This document shows, piece after piece, positions 26,239 through 34,434 of a stretch of DNA of 64,000 nt. Source of the DNA: Cohnella laeviribosi DSM 21336 (GTDB lineage Bacteria; Bacillota; Bacilli; Paenibacillales; Paenibacillaceae). The notes under the pieces are model-generated. The model saw only the letters and a program-made list of their open reading frames with translations, was not told where the DNA came from and did no database searches. The stretch spans positions 208,176 through 272,175 of the forward strand of contig NZ_KB899808.1 in the NCBI RefSeq assembly GCF_000378425.1. Reading direction: 5' to 3'. How positions within the stretch are numbered: position 1 is the first letter of the stretch; every line of letters starts with the position of its first letter. A program made the translations under genes and the position numbers.

Positions 26239-27816
26239 ATGAATCAATTGTCGCTGCGAGACAAAATCGGCCAGTTAATCGCCACCGGATTTCCGGCGAC
26301 CGACATCACCGGCGATCTGAAGCGGCTGGTCGAGGAATACCGCGTCGGAAACATCATCTTGTTTTCCCGCAACGCGGAGAGCGTTGCGCAGTTGAAGGCG
26401 CTTTGCGGCAGCCTGCGGCGGCTCATTGTCACGCATACCGGGCTTCCGCCCCTGATCTCCATCGATCAGGAGGGGGGACGGGTCACCCGTCTGCCCGAGG
26501 AAGCGACCAACGTTCCCGGAGCGATGGCGATCGCCTCGACCGGCCGGCCGGAACTGGCCTATGCCGCCGGCCGCATCACGGCGCGCGAACTGCGCGCGCT
26601 CGGGATCAATTTTAATCTGGCGCCCGTATTGGACATCAACAACAACAGGCTGAATCCGGTGATCAACGTTCGCTCGTACGGGGATACGGCCGAGACGGTG
26701 GAACAATACGGCTTGCTTATGCTGCAGGGACTCAAGGACGGAGGCGTGCTGGCGTCCGTCAAGCATTTTCCCGGTCATGGGGATACGTCGGTCGATTCCC
26801 ACCTCGGACTTCCGGTGATCGACAAATCCCCGGAACAATTGGCGGAGCTGGAGCTGAAGCCGTTCGCGGCCGCCATCGCGCGCGGTGCGGAGTGCATCAC
26901 CACCGCCCACATTTTGTTTCCCTCGCTCGAGCCGGATCGGGTTCCGGCCACGATGTCAAGAGCGATCGTGACCGGCCTGTTGAAGCATAAGCTGGGTTAC
27001 AACGGGCTGATCATCTCCGATTGCCTGGAGATGGACGCCATCCGGAACGTTTTCGGCACGGCGGAAGGAGCGGTCGGAGCGCTGAAGGCCGGGGTTCACC
27101 TGCTCTTTATCAGCCATACCCCGCAGCTTGTCATGGAAGCCGTGGAACGGATCGAGCAGGCCGTGCAGTCCGGGGAGTTGCCTTTGTCCGTTGTCGACGA
27201 AGCCGTGGAGAAAGTGCTTTACTATAAGAAGAAATATGGCGCGGACGCGGCGCCGGACCTTTCGGTTGTCGGCTGCGAGGCGCACCGCCGGTCGGCGGAG
27301 GCGATGAGCCTCGAAAGCATTTGCCACGTCGGCGGGACGCTGACGCCGCTTGAGAAGAATGCCGCGGACACAATCTTTGTCGGCTGTAGTCCGTACCGTA
27401 CCGATATGGCGTCGAGCAGCGTCAGTCCGGCCTTTTCGTTTCCGGAGGCGATGGCCGAAGCCTTTTCCGCGCCGTTTGTGCTGACGGGCATCGATCCCGG
27501 CGGGGACGAGATCCGGCAAGCGGTGGAGCGGGCGAAAGGATACAAACGGGTTGTGATCGGGCTGGTGAACGGACGGGAGCATCCGGGCCAACTGGAGCTT
27601 GTGGAGCGGTTCCGCAAAGAAGGGCATCGGGTGACGGCGGTTGCGCTGGGGAAGCCTTACGATCTTGAACGGCTGAATAAAGACGTATGCGCGATTGCCG
27701 CATTCGAGTATACGCCGCTGGCGATCAAGTCGCTGATCCGGATTCTGGGCGGCGAAGCCTCGCCTTCCGGCAGAATCAGCGTTGCCCTGGAGAACGGAGA
27801 CGTGATGCAGGCATGA
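26239..27816 (+). CDS. nagZ: Beta-N-acetylglucosaminidase NagZ (GH3)
   Basis: Removes non-reducing GlcNAc from muropeptides, 525 residues. GH3 motifs: LISIDQEGGRVTRLP, INFNLAPVLDINN, KHFPGHGDTSVDSHLGLPVI (general acid dyad Asp/His) and LIISDCLEMDAI with the nucleophile Asp. A C-terminal domain follows, as in the two-domain Bacillus enzymes. No signal peptide is seen. The start is uncertain: in-frame ATGs at 26161, 26215, 26224 and 26239 exist, and 26239 fits the family N-terminus MNQLSLRDKIGQL. The last codons overlap the kinase start (ATGA). Confidence 0.9.
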   Translation: MNQLSLRDKIGQLIATGFPATDITGDLKRLVEEYRVGNIILFSRNAESVAQLKALCGSLRRLIVTHTGLPPLISIDQEGGRVTRLPEEATNVPGAMAIASTGRPELAYAAGRITARELRALGINFNLAPVLDINNNRLNPVINVRSYGDTAETVEQYGLLMLQGLKDGGVLASVKHFPGHGDTSVDSHLGLPVIDKSPEQLAELELKPFAAAIARGAECITTAHILFPSLEPDRVPATMSRAIVTGLLKHKLGYNGLIISDCLEMDAIRNVFGTAEGAVGALKAGVHLLFISHTPQLVMEAVERIEQAVQSGELPLSVVDEAVEKVLYYKKKYGADAAPDLSVVGCEAHRRSAEAMSLESICHVGGTLTPLEKNAADTIFVGCSPYRTDMASSSVSPAFSFPEAMAEAFSAPFVLTGIDPGGDEIRQAVERAKGYKRVVIGLVNGREHPGQLELVERFRKEGHRVTAVALGKPYDLERLNKDVCAIAAFEYTPLAIKSLIRILGGEASPSGRISVALENGDVMQA

Positions 27817-28772
27817 AGTATGTGGCCGGCATGGACGGCGGAGGCACCAAGACCGCGGTGACCGTAGCGGATGAAACAGGACGCCTCGTGCGGTCGTTCG
27901 CATCCGGGGCGATCAATTATAACGGCCAGGATGAAGCGAGCATCCGGCATAGCTTACAAGAGATGATGGCGCAAATCGCCGACGCCTGCGGCGGACTTGA
28001 GCATTGCGCGCATCTGTGCATCGGCGCGGCGGGAGTGAGCCATCCCGCGGTCGACTCCTGGTTGACCGCCGAAGTCAGGGCGTGCGGGTACGAAGGCGGA
28101 CTGACCGTGACGGGCGACCACGAAACGGCGCTGTACGGCGCATTGGACAGCCCTTGCGGCATTGTCCTCATTGCGGGAACGGGCTCGATCTGCTTCGGCC
28201 GCAATGAAGCCGGCAAGACGCACCGTACGGGCGGCGGCGGGCATCTCGTCGATGACGAGGGCAGCGGCTACAGCATCGGCCGGGAGCTGATCGCCGCCGT
28301 GCTTAAGGCAAGCGACGGCCGCATTCCGGAAACGGCGATCACCGACATGGTCCATAAGCGGCTGCAGGCGGAATCGGTGCAGCAGATCATCGGCTTCGTC
28401 TACGACAAGTCGACGAACAAAAAGGATATCGCCGCTCTGGCGCCCATTTTGTCGGAGGCGTGCGCGTTGGAAGACCGGGCGGCGCTCGCCATTGCTAGCG
28501 CAAGCGCCCGCGCTTTGTTCGAGCTGGCCGTTCCCGTTATCACCGAACTAGGCTTACAGGACGGAAGCCTGGCGTTGGCGGGGGGCGTTCTGCTGAACAA
28601 TGCGTACGTGCGGACCGCCCTGCTGGAGATGCTGCTGCAGAGCTATCCCGGTTTGCGAATCGTTTTGGCGCCGAAAGACGCGTCTATCGGAGCCGTTCGA
28701 ATGGCGTTGCAACGCTGGAAAGACGGGGACGGCAAGCGGCAAAACGGCGAATGCGATCAACCGTTCCCTTGA
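27813..28772 (+). CDS. BadF/BadG-type amino-sugar kinase (MurK-like)
   Basis: ASKHA-fold kinase, 319 residues. Motifs: AGMDGGGTKTAVTVADETG, LIAGTGSICFGRNEAG, GGGGHLVDDEGSGYSIGREL and SLALAGGVLLNNAYV. Family members phosphorylate N-acetylglucosamine, and the clostridial MurK also acts on N-acetylmuramic acid. As last gene of an operon whose importer does not phosphorylate its cargo, it should supply GlcNAc-6-phosphate and perhaps MurNAc-6-phosphate from the sugars freed by NagZ and NamZ. The exact specificity is not readable. Confidence 0.88.
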   Translation: MKYVAGMDGGGTKTAVTVADETGRLVRSFASGAINYNGQDEASIRHSLQEMMAQIADACGGLEHCAHLCIGAAGVSHPAVDSWLTAEVRACGYEGGLTVTGDHETALYGALDSPCGIVLIAGTGSICFGRNEAGKTHRTGGGGHLVDDEGSGYSIGRELIAAVLKASDGRIPETAITDMVHKRLQAESVQQIIGFVYDKSTNKKDIAALAPILSEACALEDRAALAIASASARALFELAVPVITELGLQDGSLALAGGVLLNNAYVRTALLEMLLQSYPGLRIVLAPKDASIGAVRMALQRWKDGDGKRQNGECDQPFP

Positions 28773-28775
28773 ACG

Positions 28776-28821
28776 AAACGCCCTTCGTCTTGCTTTTCGC
28801 GGCAAGGGGAGGGGCGTTTTT
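28776..28821 (+). terminator. Terminator of the peptidoglycan-sugar operon
   Basis: AAACGCCC (28776-28783) pairs with GGGCGTTT (28812-28819) around an inner CTTGC/GCAAG stem, then T. It starts 3 bases after the last stop. Confidence 0.85.
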
Positions 28822-28871
28822 GCGCCCATAAGAGCAGGGTTGGTCATCGCTTTATGAACGTTTATGGGGCC

Positions 28872-29010
28872 CGTTATCCCGTTCACTCAGTTCGGAACGT
28901 CGTTATGCCGTTCCCTCAGAATAGAGCGTCGCTATCCCGTCTGCGCATGACGGAGCACGCTATCCCGTCCGCGCATGACGGGGCACGTTATCCCCTCCGC
29001 TCAGGATGGG
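28872..29010 (+). repeat. Imperfect tandem repeat, period about 28 bases, five copies
   Basis: Units share GTTATCCCGTTC or GCTATCCCGTCC followed by GCTCAG or GCGCATGACGG. They lie at about 28872, 28902, 28931, 28959 and 28988. Noncoding by my reading. Confidence 0.65.
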
Positions 29011-29044
29011 CGCTTATATGTCGCGTTTTCCTGTCTTTTATGCG

Positions 29045-29225
29045 ATATCCCCTTTCTTCAGGAGAGGTTGGCGTTTCCGCAATATCCCTTCGCTTCAGGA
29101 AAGGTCGGCATTTCCGGGATATCCCTTCTGTTCAGGAGAGGTTGGCCATAGCCGCGGTATCCCTTCTGTTCAGGAGAGGTCGGTCATTGCGGGGATATCC
29201 CTTCGCTTCAGGAATGATCCAGAAT
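29045..29225 (+). repeat. Imperfect tandem repeat, period 37-38 bases, five copies
   Basis: Each unit carries ATATCCCTTC, then TTCAGGAGAGGT, then a variable TTGGC/TCGGC and a GC-rich tail. Units begin near 29045, 29082, 29119, 29157 and 29195. The core ATCCC..TTCAGGA resembles that of the adjacent 28-base family, so both may be one family with different spacers. Confidence 0.7.
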
Positions 29226-29533
29226 CGGAGCCTTTTACGTCGAGGGCATCCTACGCCCTTTCCCCTAGGGCAAAGGAACGGCTGCGGCAGAGGACAAGTT
29301 CACAGCCCATCTCTCAGCCCATTTCCTGAACGGAAGGGATACCATATAAAAGGGAGGCCCGGAACGTATTTGCGTTGCCAGGCCGTTTAGAGGAACACTG
29401 ACCCAAATATGAATCTCGCGAATGAGTCTGTCGTCTTCCAAATTTTCGAAAAATACTCCCTTTTAACCAAATCATAGGTTATACTGTATATACGAGAAAG
29501 AAAAATGAAGATTTTGTCATTCGGAGGAACGCC
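29226..29533. other. Leader region of the agr-like locus
   Basis: No gene is seen. A TATACT at about 29480-29485 is a possible -10 for the agr-like operon, without a good -35. An inverted ATTTTCGAAAAAT lies about 25-30 bases upstream of it and might be a LytTR or other regulator site. GGAGG sits 8 bases before the GTG at 29534. Confidence 0.35.
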
Positions 29534-30220
29534 GTGTCTTCGTTGGCATTTATCTTGATTTCCATTGTCGAATATATCGGCGTGCTCGTGGCAATTCTAG
29601 CCTTGTTCCGTTACCCGGTGACGCATTATTGGCCTCAAATCGTGTTTACTTCCTTTTTCTGCTCCATTCTTTCCTACATCGTCATGATTTTGTACGATTT
29701 GACGCTTGCACCGATCATTCAGATGTTTTTTCTCGCGTTATGTTTTTGGTTGCTGTTCGATACGCCTTTGATCTGGAGTTTTGTCTTATGCTCATTTGGT
29801 ATAGTTTACGCCGTTTTTCAGGGCATCGTCATGGTCATAGCGGTCAGCATCGGATTTGCCACTCCTGCATCCTTGGAAAATAAGATGAGTATTGAAATCT
29901 ATACCGTGCAGATTGTTTGTGCAGTCGTTTGCTTCTTTCTCGGCATGTATTGGCAGAGAAAACGAATCGGATTTTTATTTGTTCCGACTTCGCGAGAAGC
30001 ACCTTTTGATTGGAGCAAAATGAACCGGCAACTCGTGTTTATCAGCTTGGCTTCATTTCTTTCCATGAGTTCCATGAGTATTGCTTATGCTTGTTTTTCA
30101 TTGTCAAATGTCGAATGGTTCATCGGGCTGTTGGCCATGTTGGCAGTCGTTTCTATTCTCTTGTTGACTACCATGAAAAGGAAAGATCTCGAGTATGCGG
30201 ATCAATCCTGGAATCATTGA
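29534..30220 (+). CDS. AgrC-like membrane sensor without kinase domain
   Basis: 228 residues, GTG start with TCGGAGGAACGCC upstream. Six or seven hydrophobic helices fill the protein, with short basic loops such as WQRKRIGFLF, and it ends MKRKDLEYADQSWNH. The layout resembles the N-terminal sensor part of AgrC-type peptide receptors, but no HisKA-like or ATPase domain follows and the next start, agrB, overlaps its end. It may be the peptide receptor or a membrane regulator of the LytTR protein downstream, as in streptococcal LytTR regulatory systems. Function is inferred from context. Confidence 0.65.
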   Translation: MSSLAFILISIVEYIGVLVAILALFRYPVTHYWPQIVFTSFFCSILSYIVMILYDLTLAPIIQMFFLALCFWLLFDTPLIWSFVLCSFGIVYAVFQGIVMVIAVSIGFATPASLENKMSIEIYTVQIVCAVVCFFLGMYWQRKRIGFLFVPTSREAPFDWSKMNRQLVFISLASFLSMSSMSIAYACFSLSNVEWFIGLLAMLAVVSILLLTTMKRKDLEYADQSWNH

Positions 30221-30758
30221 ACGGCTTTCCATATCCGGAGCGAGATACATGAAACAGAACGGCGCGGATCCCAGCATCTCCGAAGGGATTTTGCGGTTTT
30301 CGCTGCAGCTATGGATCAGCACCGTTTTCATCTTCGCTTTGACAGCGGCGACGGGCCTTTTGCTTGACAAATTTCCGGAATCGATATTAGCGTTGACGGT
30401 CTTGGGCGCGCTCCGTTACTTCTCCGGAGGGTGGCACTTCCGGAATATGGATGCGTGCGTCGTCTTTACGGTAACGGCAGCGACCGCCATTCCCTTCGTA
30501 CCGCGATTATCCGACGATTGGCTGATCGTTCTTAACTGCATATCTTTGCTGCTGGTATGGCGTCTGGCTCCAACCGGGCATGGCCAGAAGTTCTCCACGG
30601 ACAAGCAAAAGCGGGTGTTTAAATGGATTTCCGTGACCATTGTGACGATTTCTTTCGCCGCTTTGCATCAAGTTGCTGTTATATCCATGCTGTTTCAAAG
30701 TTTGACCTTAATTACATGGAAAGGAGGAATGATGAAATGGTTACGAAAAAATTTGTGA
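30195..30758 (+). CDS. agrB: AgrB-family peptide processing protease
   Basis: Membrane cysteine endopeptidase that cleaves and cyclises AgrD, 187 residues. The catalytic pair is H81 and C88 within LRYFSGGWHFRNMDAC, the same 7-residue spacing as in staphylococcal AgrB. Several transmembrane helices follow. The start overlaps the previous gene by 26 bases and is preceded by AAGGAAAG. Its 3' end overlaps agrD. Confidence 0.92.
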   Translation: MRINPGIIERLSISGARYMKQNGADPSISEGILRFSLQLWISTVFIFALTAATGLLLDKFPESILALTVLGALRYFSGGWHFRNMDACVVFTVTAATAIPFVPRLSDDWLIVLNCISLLLVWRLAPTGHGQKFSTDKQKRVFKWISVTIVTISFAALHQVAVISMLFQSLTLITWKGGMMKWLRKNL

Positions 30759-30850
30759 AAAAACTTTCGCTATTCTTGTCCGTTTCTTCGATTACACTCC
30801 TTGTATCCAAATTTTTTTACGGCAATCCCAGCGTCGAAGACGTCGAGTAA
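30737..30850 (+). CDS. agrD: AgrD-like autoinducer precursor with serine instead of cysteine
   Basis: 37 residues. Residues 1-23 form a basic amphipathic leader (MVTKKFVKKLSLFLSVSSIT). The core is VSKFFYGNP with S24, K25, F26, F27 and Y28, and the tail PSVEDVE is acidic, as required for AgrB recognition. No cysteine exists, so a ring would have to be a serine lactone, probably S24 to F27 or Y28. AAGGAGGAATGATGAA precedes the ATG, and the gene overlaps the agrB end by 22 bases. It lies directly between agrB and a LytTR gene. Confidence 0.8.
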   Translation: MVTKKFVKKLSLFLSVSSITLLVSKFFYGNPSVEDVE

Positions 30851-30859
30851 GGTGGGGGC

Positions 30860-31241
30860 ATGGAATTATTCTCGATCCCGGTGATTTATAGAGAAAGCAA
30901 GCATGATCGGGGCGTCCGCGTGCTGCTTCCGCTCGATCACTTGTTGTATTTGCGGGTCATTGGAAAGTGCATTCATTTTTACGGAATTCGCCGTAAGGAA
31001 ATATACTTTGCATGCGACATTGCAGGATTGGAGAATACTTCTGGATGGCACCGGCTTTGAAGAAGTCGATCGGGGCGTCATGGTGAATACGAGCAAAGTC
31101 CGGTATATTTACAGCGATTTGCAGCAAATTCACTTCGGGGAGGAAGCGGAAGGCGTCTTTTGCCCGATTGCCCGGGTGAATATACCGCGTTTTCAGCGTT
31201 ATTATCCCAAAGTGCAAATACGGAAAAGCGGGGTATTATAG
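30860..31241 (+). pseudogene. LytTR DNA-binding protein without receiver, interrupted by a frameshift
   Basis: The first frame begins at the ATG at 30860 (AAGGTGGGG upstream): FSIPVIYRES, LLPLDHLLYLRVIGKCIHF. The second frame continues LHATLQDWRILLDGTGFEEV, DRGVMVNTSKVRYIYSDL and VNIPRFQRYYPKVQIRKSG to the stop at 31241. Together they make a complete LytTR domain of about 126 residues with no receiver domain. A one-base change in the T5 run at 30976-30980 restores the frame. It is the natural output regulator of the agr-like locus. Without a fix or slippage the product is a 66-residue fragment. Confidence 0.72.
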
Positions 31242-31254
31242 CCCTGCTTTTTTT
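31228..31254 (+). terminator. Terminator of the agr-like operon
   Basis: GCGGGG (31228-31233) pairs with CCCTGC (31242-31247, one G-T pair), followed by seven T. It overlaps the LytTR stop codon. Confidence 0.7.
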
Positions 31255-31384
31255 GTGTATCGAATGCCCGCCTGTATCGAGCGGCATCGATCCCCCGATT
31301 GCGCCGGAATGGAAGAATCACCCCGGTCTTCGGCTCATAATCTTTTTTAAGATGGTGAACGCCAATAAGAAGAGGGGGATTTCG

Positions 31385-32200
31385 TTGAGCTTGCAAGGGA
31401 ACGACCATGCGGCCGCCTTGTTCGAACACCGGTTTTGGCTGCAGATCCTGGGCGACCACTCGCGGTTCATTCTCGACGCTTTGTCGCCCCGGGAAGAGAA
31501 CGATATCGCGCGGGCGCGGCGGTTTATCGCCGGGTTCGACCGGCTGCTGCAACAGGCGCGGTCTGCGGAGCCCGGCTCGAGCCTGGATCAACTGAACCAA
31601 GCCGCCCATGAGGAAACGTCGGCGCTGCGAGCATTCAAGCTGAATTTGCTGGCCAGGTCGCTGAAGGGGGCAGTGACGATTTCGCTGCCTCCGACCTTTC
31701 TCAATCATATGGTCAACGAGCTCGATGAATATGTCCGCATTCTGACCGCCTTGCTGTCCGGGCAGCCGGTTCCGGTCTATCATCCGCTTCATCACGATCT
31801 GCTCTGGCTTCAGGACGCCTACGGCCATGCGGGGTCCATCGCGATGAGTCTGGACCGCATCGAGGCGGATCTGTTGCGCAAAAGCGTCGAATTCGAAAAG
31901 CACTTTCAAGCGCTGTATATGAAAGCGGTCGAGATGGCGGGGTTTTTGCGCACGCAGCTGCACGACTTTCCGGCGTTGCGCCGGTTTCACGGACAGATCG
32001 ACCTGGAAATGGCGCTGTTCCGCAAATTTCTGCAGGAGCTGGAGGAATTGGAGCTGAAAGCGGAGGCGCTCGACATCATCAGCCCGTTGATGCCGGACCA
32101 TATGGCGCGGGAGGAATGCTACTACCTGATCAAGCTGGCGCAGTTGGGTGCGCTGCCTTTTCCCCAATGCGATCCGGCCAAAGCCCGCGTCGAAGCCTGA
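31385..32200 (+). CDS. DUF2935 protein (hemerythrin-like helical bundle)
   Basis: 271 residues, all helical, with FWLQILGDHSRFILDALSP in the first repeat and EFEKHFQALYMKAVEMAGFL in the second, the double-bundle pattern of DUF2935. Conserved His/Glu positions suggest metal binding, but function is unknown. The start is taken as TTG at 31385 with GAGGGGG 7 bases upstream; an in-frame ATG at 31352 lacks a ribosome site. Confidence 0.8.
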   Translation: MSLQGNDHAAALFEHRFWLQILGDHSRFILDALSPREENDIARARRFIAGFDRLLQQARSAEPGSSLDQLNQAAHEETSALRAFKLNLLARSLKGAVTISLPPTFLNHMVNELDEYVRILTALLSGQPVPVYHPLHHDLLWLQDAYGHAGSIAMSLDRIEADLLRKSVEFEKHFQALYMKAVEMAGFLRTQLHDFPALRRFHGQIDLEMALFRKFLQELEELELKAEALDIISPLMPDHMAREECYYLIKLAQLGALPFPQCDPAKARVEA

Positions 32201-32294
32201 TCGGGAGCATGCGAAGAACCCGGCAGAAGAACCCGGCAAGAAAAAAGGTTAGGTGATGGTCCGGTTTGCGCAAAGCTGCTTGATCGTTTCATCG

Positions 32295-32328
32295 GGGCGC
32301 CCTCCCGCAGAGGGTGCCCTTCCTTTTT
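32295..32328 (+). terminator. Terminator downstream of the DUF2935 gene
   Basis: GGGCGCCCTC (32295-32304) pairs with GAGGGTGCCC (32310-32319), then TTCCTTTTT. Confidence 0.85.
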
Positions 32329-32456
32329 GATTATACAAAACATAACAAAACAGATTGATAAAACGCATATCCCGGTATATAGTGATAATAATTAATTATG
32401 ATTAGATATAAATAGTTATAAGTAGGTGGTGGTCCGGCGCTTGCGAATGGACGCGG

Positions 32457-33407
32457 TCAGGTTTCGTACAAAATGCGTCCGGTCAGCGACAAGTCGTAGC
32501 CGGAGATCGCTCGAAGCTCGTCTTGAAACGCTGCGGAGTTCAGGATGCGGATGACGGATTCGATCCAATCCCGATTTTCCGGTTTTTTCATGAGGACAAG
32601 ATCGTACTGCTCCTGAATCAGCGGGATAAAATCAACTTGGCCGACGATGGAAGCCGCTTTTTCGTTTCCGATGCCGACATCCGCTTGACCCGAGGCGACT
32701 TTTCCGGCTACGCCCAAGTGATTCGTTTCTTCCGAATCGTAACCGTTCAACTCCTCGGGCCGAATGCCGTGCAGGCGCAGCTGTTCGTCCAGCAAGACGC
32801 GGGCTCCGGCTCCTTTCTCGCGATTGACCAGCCGCAATCCCGGCCGCTTCAAATCGGCCCATCCGCTCAGCTTGTGCGGATTCCCCAGCGCAACGTAAAA
32901 TCCGGCCCGACGCGAGAGCAAGTTCACGACGAGATAAGACGAACCGATGAGCAGCTTGCGAATGTAGGGGAGATTGTATGTTCCGGTATCGCCGTCCCAT
33001 AGATGGGTGCTGACAATGTCCGCTTCTCCCCGGTACATCGATACCAGGCTGTCGAGACTGCCCGCATACGCGCGAAGCGGCCGGATGCCGGGGATGGATT
33101 TTTCCATCTGCTTGGCCAATATGTCCAGGCTGATATCTTGACCGGTAATGACGATCGTCCGGGTTCCGCTTGCCGCAGGCGACGAGGCGGGGGAGGGGGG
33201 AACGTCGGATAGGGCCGGCCGTCCGGCCTGCATCGACTCCTTGTTCCGCTGTTTGTACGCTTCCAGGTCGGCGGCGTCCACCCTCATTTGCTTGCCTACC
33301 CGGTAGGAGGGCAGTTCGCCTTTTTTGATCAAATCGTATACCGTAAGTTTGGATATTTTCAGAAGTTTGGCGACTTCTTCCGTCGTATAGGACATATCGC
33401 TGGACAT
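32457..33407 (-). CDS. Excisionase-type HTH fused to periplasmic-binding-like domain (YvgK-like)
   Basis: 316 residues. An HTH_17 domain (about 5-55: YTTEEVAKLLKISKLTVYDL, SYRVGKQMRV) precedes a PBP_like ligand domain (about 90-310: TIVITGQDISLDILAKQMEK, LVNREKGAGARVLLDEQL, HLGVAGKVASGQADVGIGNE). In B. subtilis the homologous yvgK stands next to the modA-like yvgL and modB-like yvgM, as here, so it is a probable molybdate/tungstate sensor. AAAGGAGG 7 bases before 33407 sets the start. It is divergent from modA. Confidence 0.85.
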   Translation of the reverse strand: MSSDMSYTTEEVAKLLKISKLTVYDLIKKGELPSYRVGKQMRVDAADLEAYKQRNKESMQAGRPALSDVPPSPASSPAASGTRTIVITGQDISLDILAKQMEKSIPGIRPLRAYAGSLDSLVSMYRGEADIVSTHLWDGDTGTYNLPYIRKLLIGSSYLVVNLLSRRAGFYVALGNPHKLSGWADLKRPGLRLVNREKGAGARVLLDEQLRLHGIRPEELNGYDSEETNHLGVAGKVASGQADVGIGNEKAASIVGQVDFIPLIQEQYDLVLMKKPENRDWIESVIRILNSAAFQDELRAISGYDLSLTGRILYET

Positions 33408-33502
33408 CGGGAGCCTCCTTTGAGGTTGTCCGCCCGCCGCCACCGCTCTGCGATACCCGACGGACGTCAACCGTTTATGAACCCAGTTTACAATAAAATG
33501 AG

Positions 33503-33516
33503 GCGCGATGTCGCGT
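33503..33516. promoter_or_regulatory. Inverted repeat in the regulator-modA interval
   Basis: CGCGA-TG-TCGCG (33504-33515) is a perfect short palindrome, 47 bases before the modA start. It is a candidate operator for the divergent regulator. Confidence 0.35.
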
Positions 33517-33562
33517 GCGTTCATTTTCTTTCGATATACAGATAAAAGTTGGAGGGAAACCG

Positions 33563-34429
33563 ATGGTTAAACCAATGAAAAGTTATGCAATTCTGTGTGT
33601 GCTTCTTGCCTTGATGCTTGCGCTGGCGGGCTGCGGAGCGGAGTCGAAACCAGATACGGTCGGCGGCCATGCCGCATCGGCTTCCGAATCGGGCGCGGCC
33701 AGCCGGGAGCCGGGGCCGAAGGTGGAGCTGACCGTCTCGGCGGCGGCTAGCCTTACCGACGCGCTGAAGGAAATCCGGCAGGCGTACGAATCCCGACATC
33801 CCGATATTAAACTGAATTTGAACTTTGGCGCATCCGGCGCCTTGCAGAAGCAAATCGAGCAGGGAGCGCCGGCCGATTTGTTTCTTTCCGCTTCGGTTCA
33901 AACGATGAAGGCGCTCGTCGACAAACACTTGATCGACAAGGAGCGGCAAACAGACCTGTTGGCGAATGAATTGGTCGTTGTCGTTCCGGCCGATGGGAAT
34001 CCGGCGGTCGAAGGGGTCCAAGAGCTTCGGGACCTTGCGGAGGACGCGGTCCAAAACGTGGCTATCGGCATTCCGGAAAGCGTGCCGGCCGGAAGTTACG
34101 CCAAAGAAGCGCTCGAGAACGCCAACCTGTGGGAATCGCTGCAGTCCAAAACCGTTCAGGCGAAGGATGTAAGACAGGTTCTTCAATACGTGGAAACCGG
34201 CAACGCCGACGCCGGATTCGTCTATAAGACGGATGCGCTGACTTCGGGCAAGGCGAAGATCGCTTTCGCCGTCGATCCGAATCTTTACACGCCCATCGTC
34301 TATCCGGCCGGCGTCGTGAAAGAAACCAAGCATCCCAGGGAAGCCGAGGATTTTTATATGTATTTGCAAACGAAAGAAGCACTGGACGTCTTTGTCCAAT
34401 ACGGATTTTCCGTTCCGTCTAAGACGTGA
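33563..34429 (+). CDS. modA: Molybdate-binding lipoprotein ModA
   Basis: Captures molybdate or tungstate for the ABC importer, 288 residues. Lipobox LALAGC (C24). The mature protein has ELTVSAAASLTDALKEI, LNFGASGALQKQIEQGAPAD and the C-terminal YPAGVVKETKHPREAEDFY, all ModA hallmarks. TTGGAGGG precedes the ATG at 33563. Its stop overlaps the modB region. Confidence 0.93.
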   Translation: MVKPMKSYAILCVLLALMLALAGCGAESKPDTVGGHAASASESGAASREPGPKVELTVSAAASLTDALKEIRQAYESRHPDIKLNLNFGASGALQKQIEQGAPADLFLSASVQTMKALVDKHLIDKERQTDLLANELVVVVPADGNPAVEGVQELRDLAEDAVQNVAIGIPESVPAGSYAKEALENANLWESLQSKTVQAKDVRQVLQYVETGNADAGFVYKTDALTSGKAKIAFAVDPNLYTPIVYPAGVVKETKHPREAEDFYMYLQTKEALDVFVQYGFSVPSKT

Positions 34430-34434
34430 CGCCC

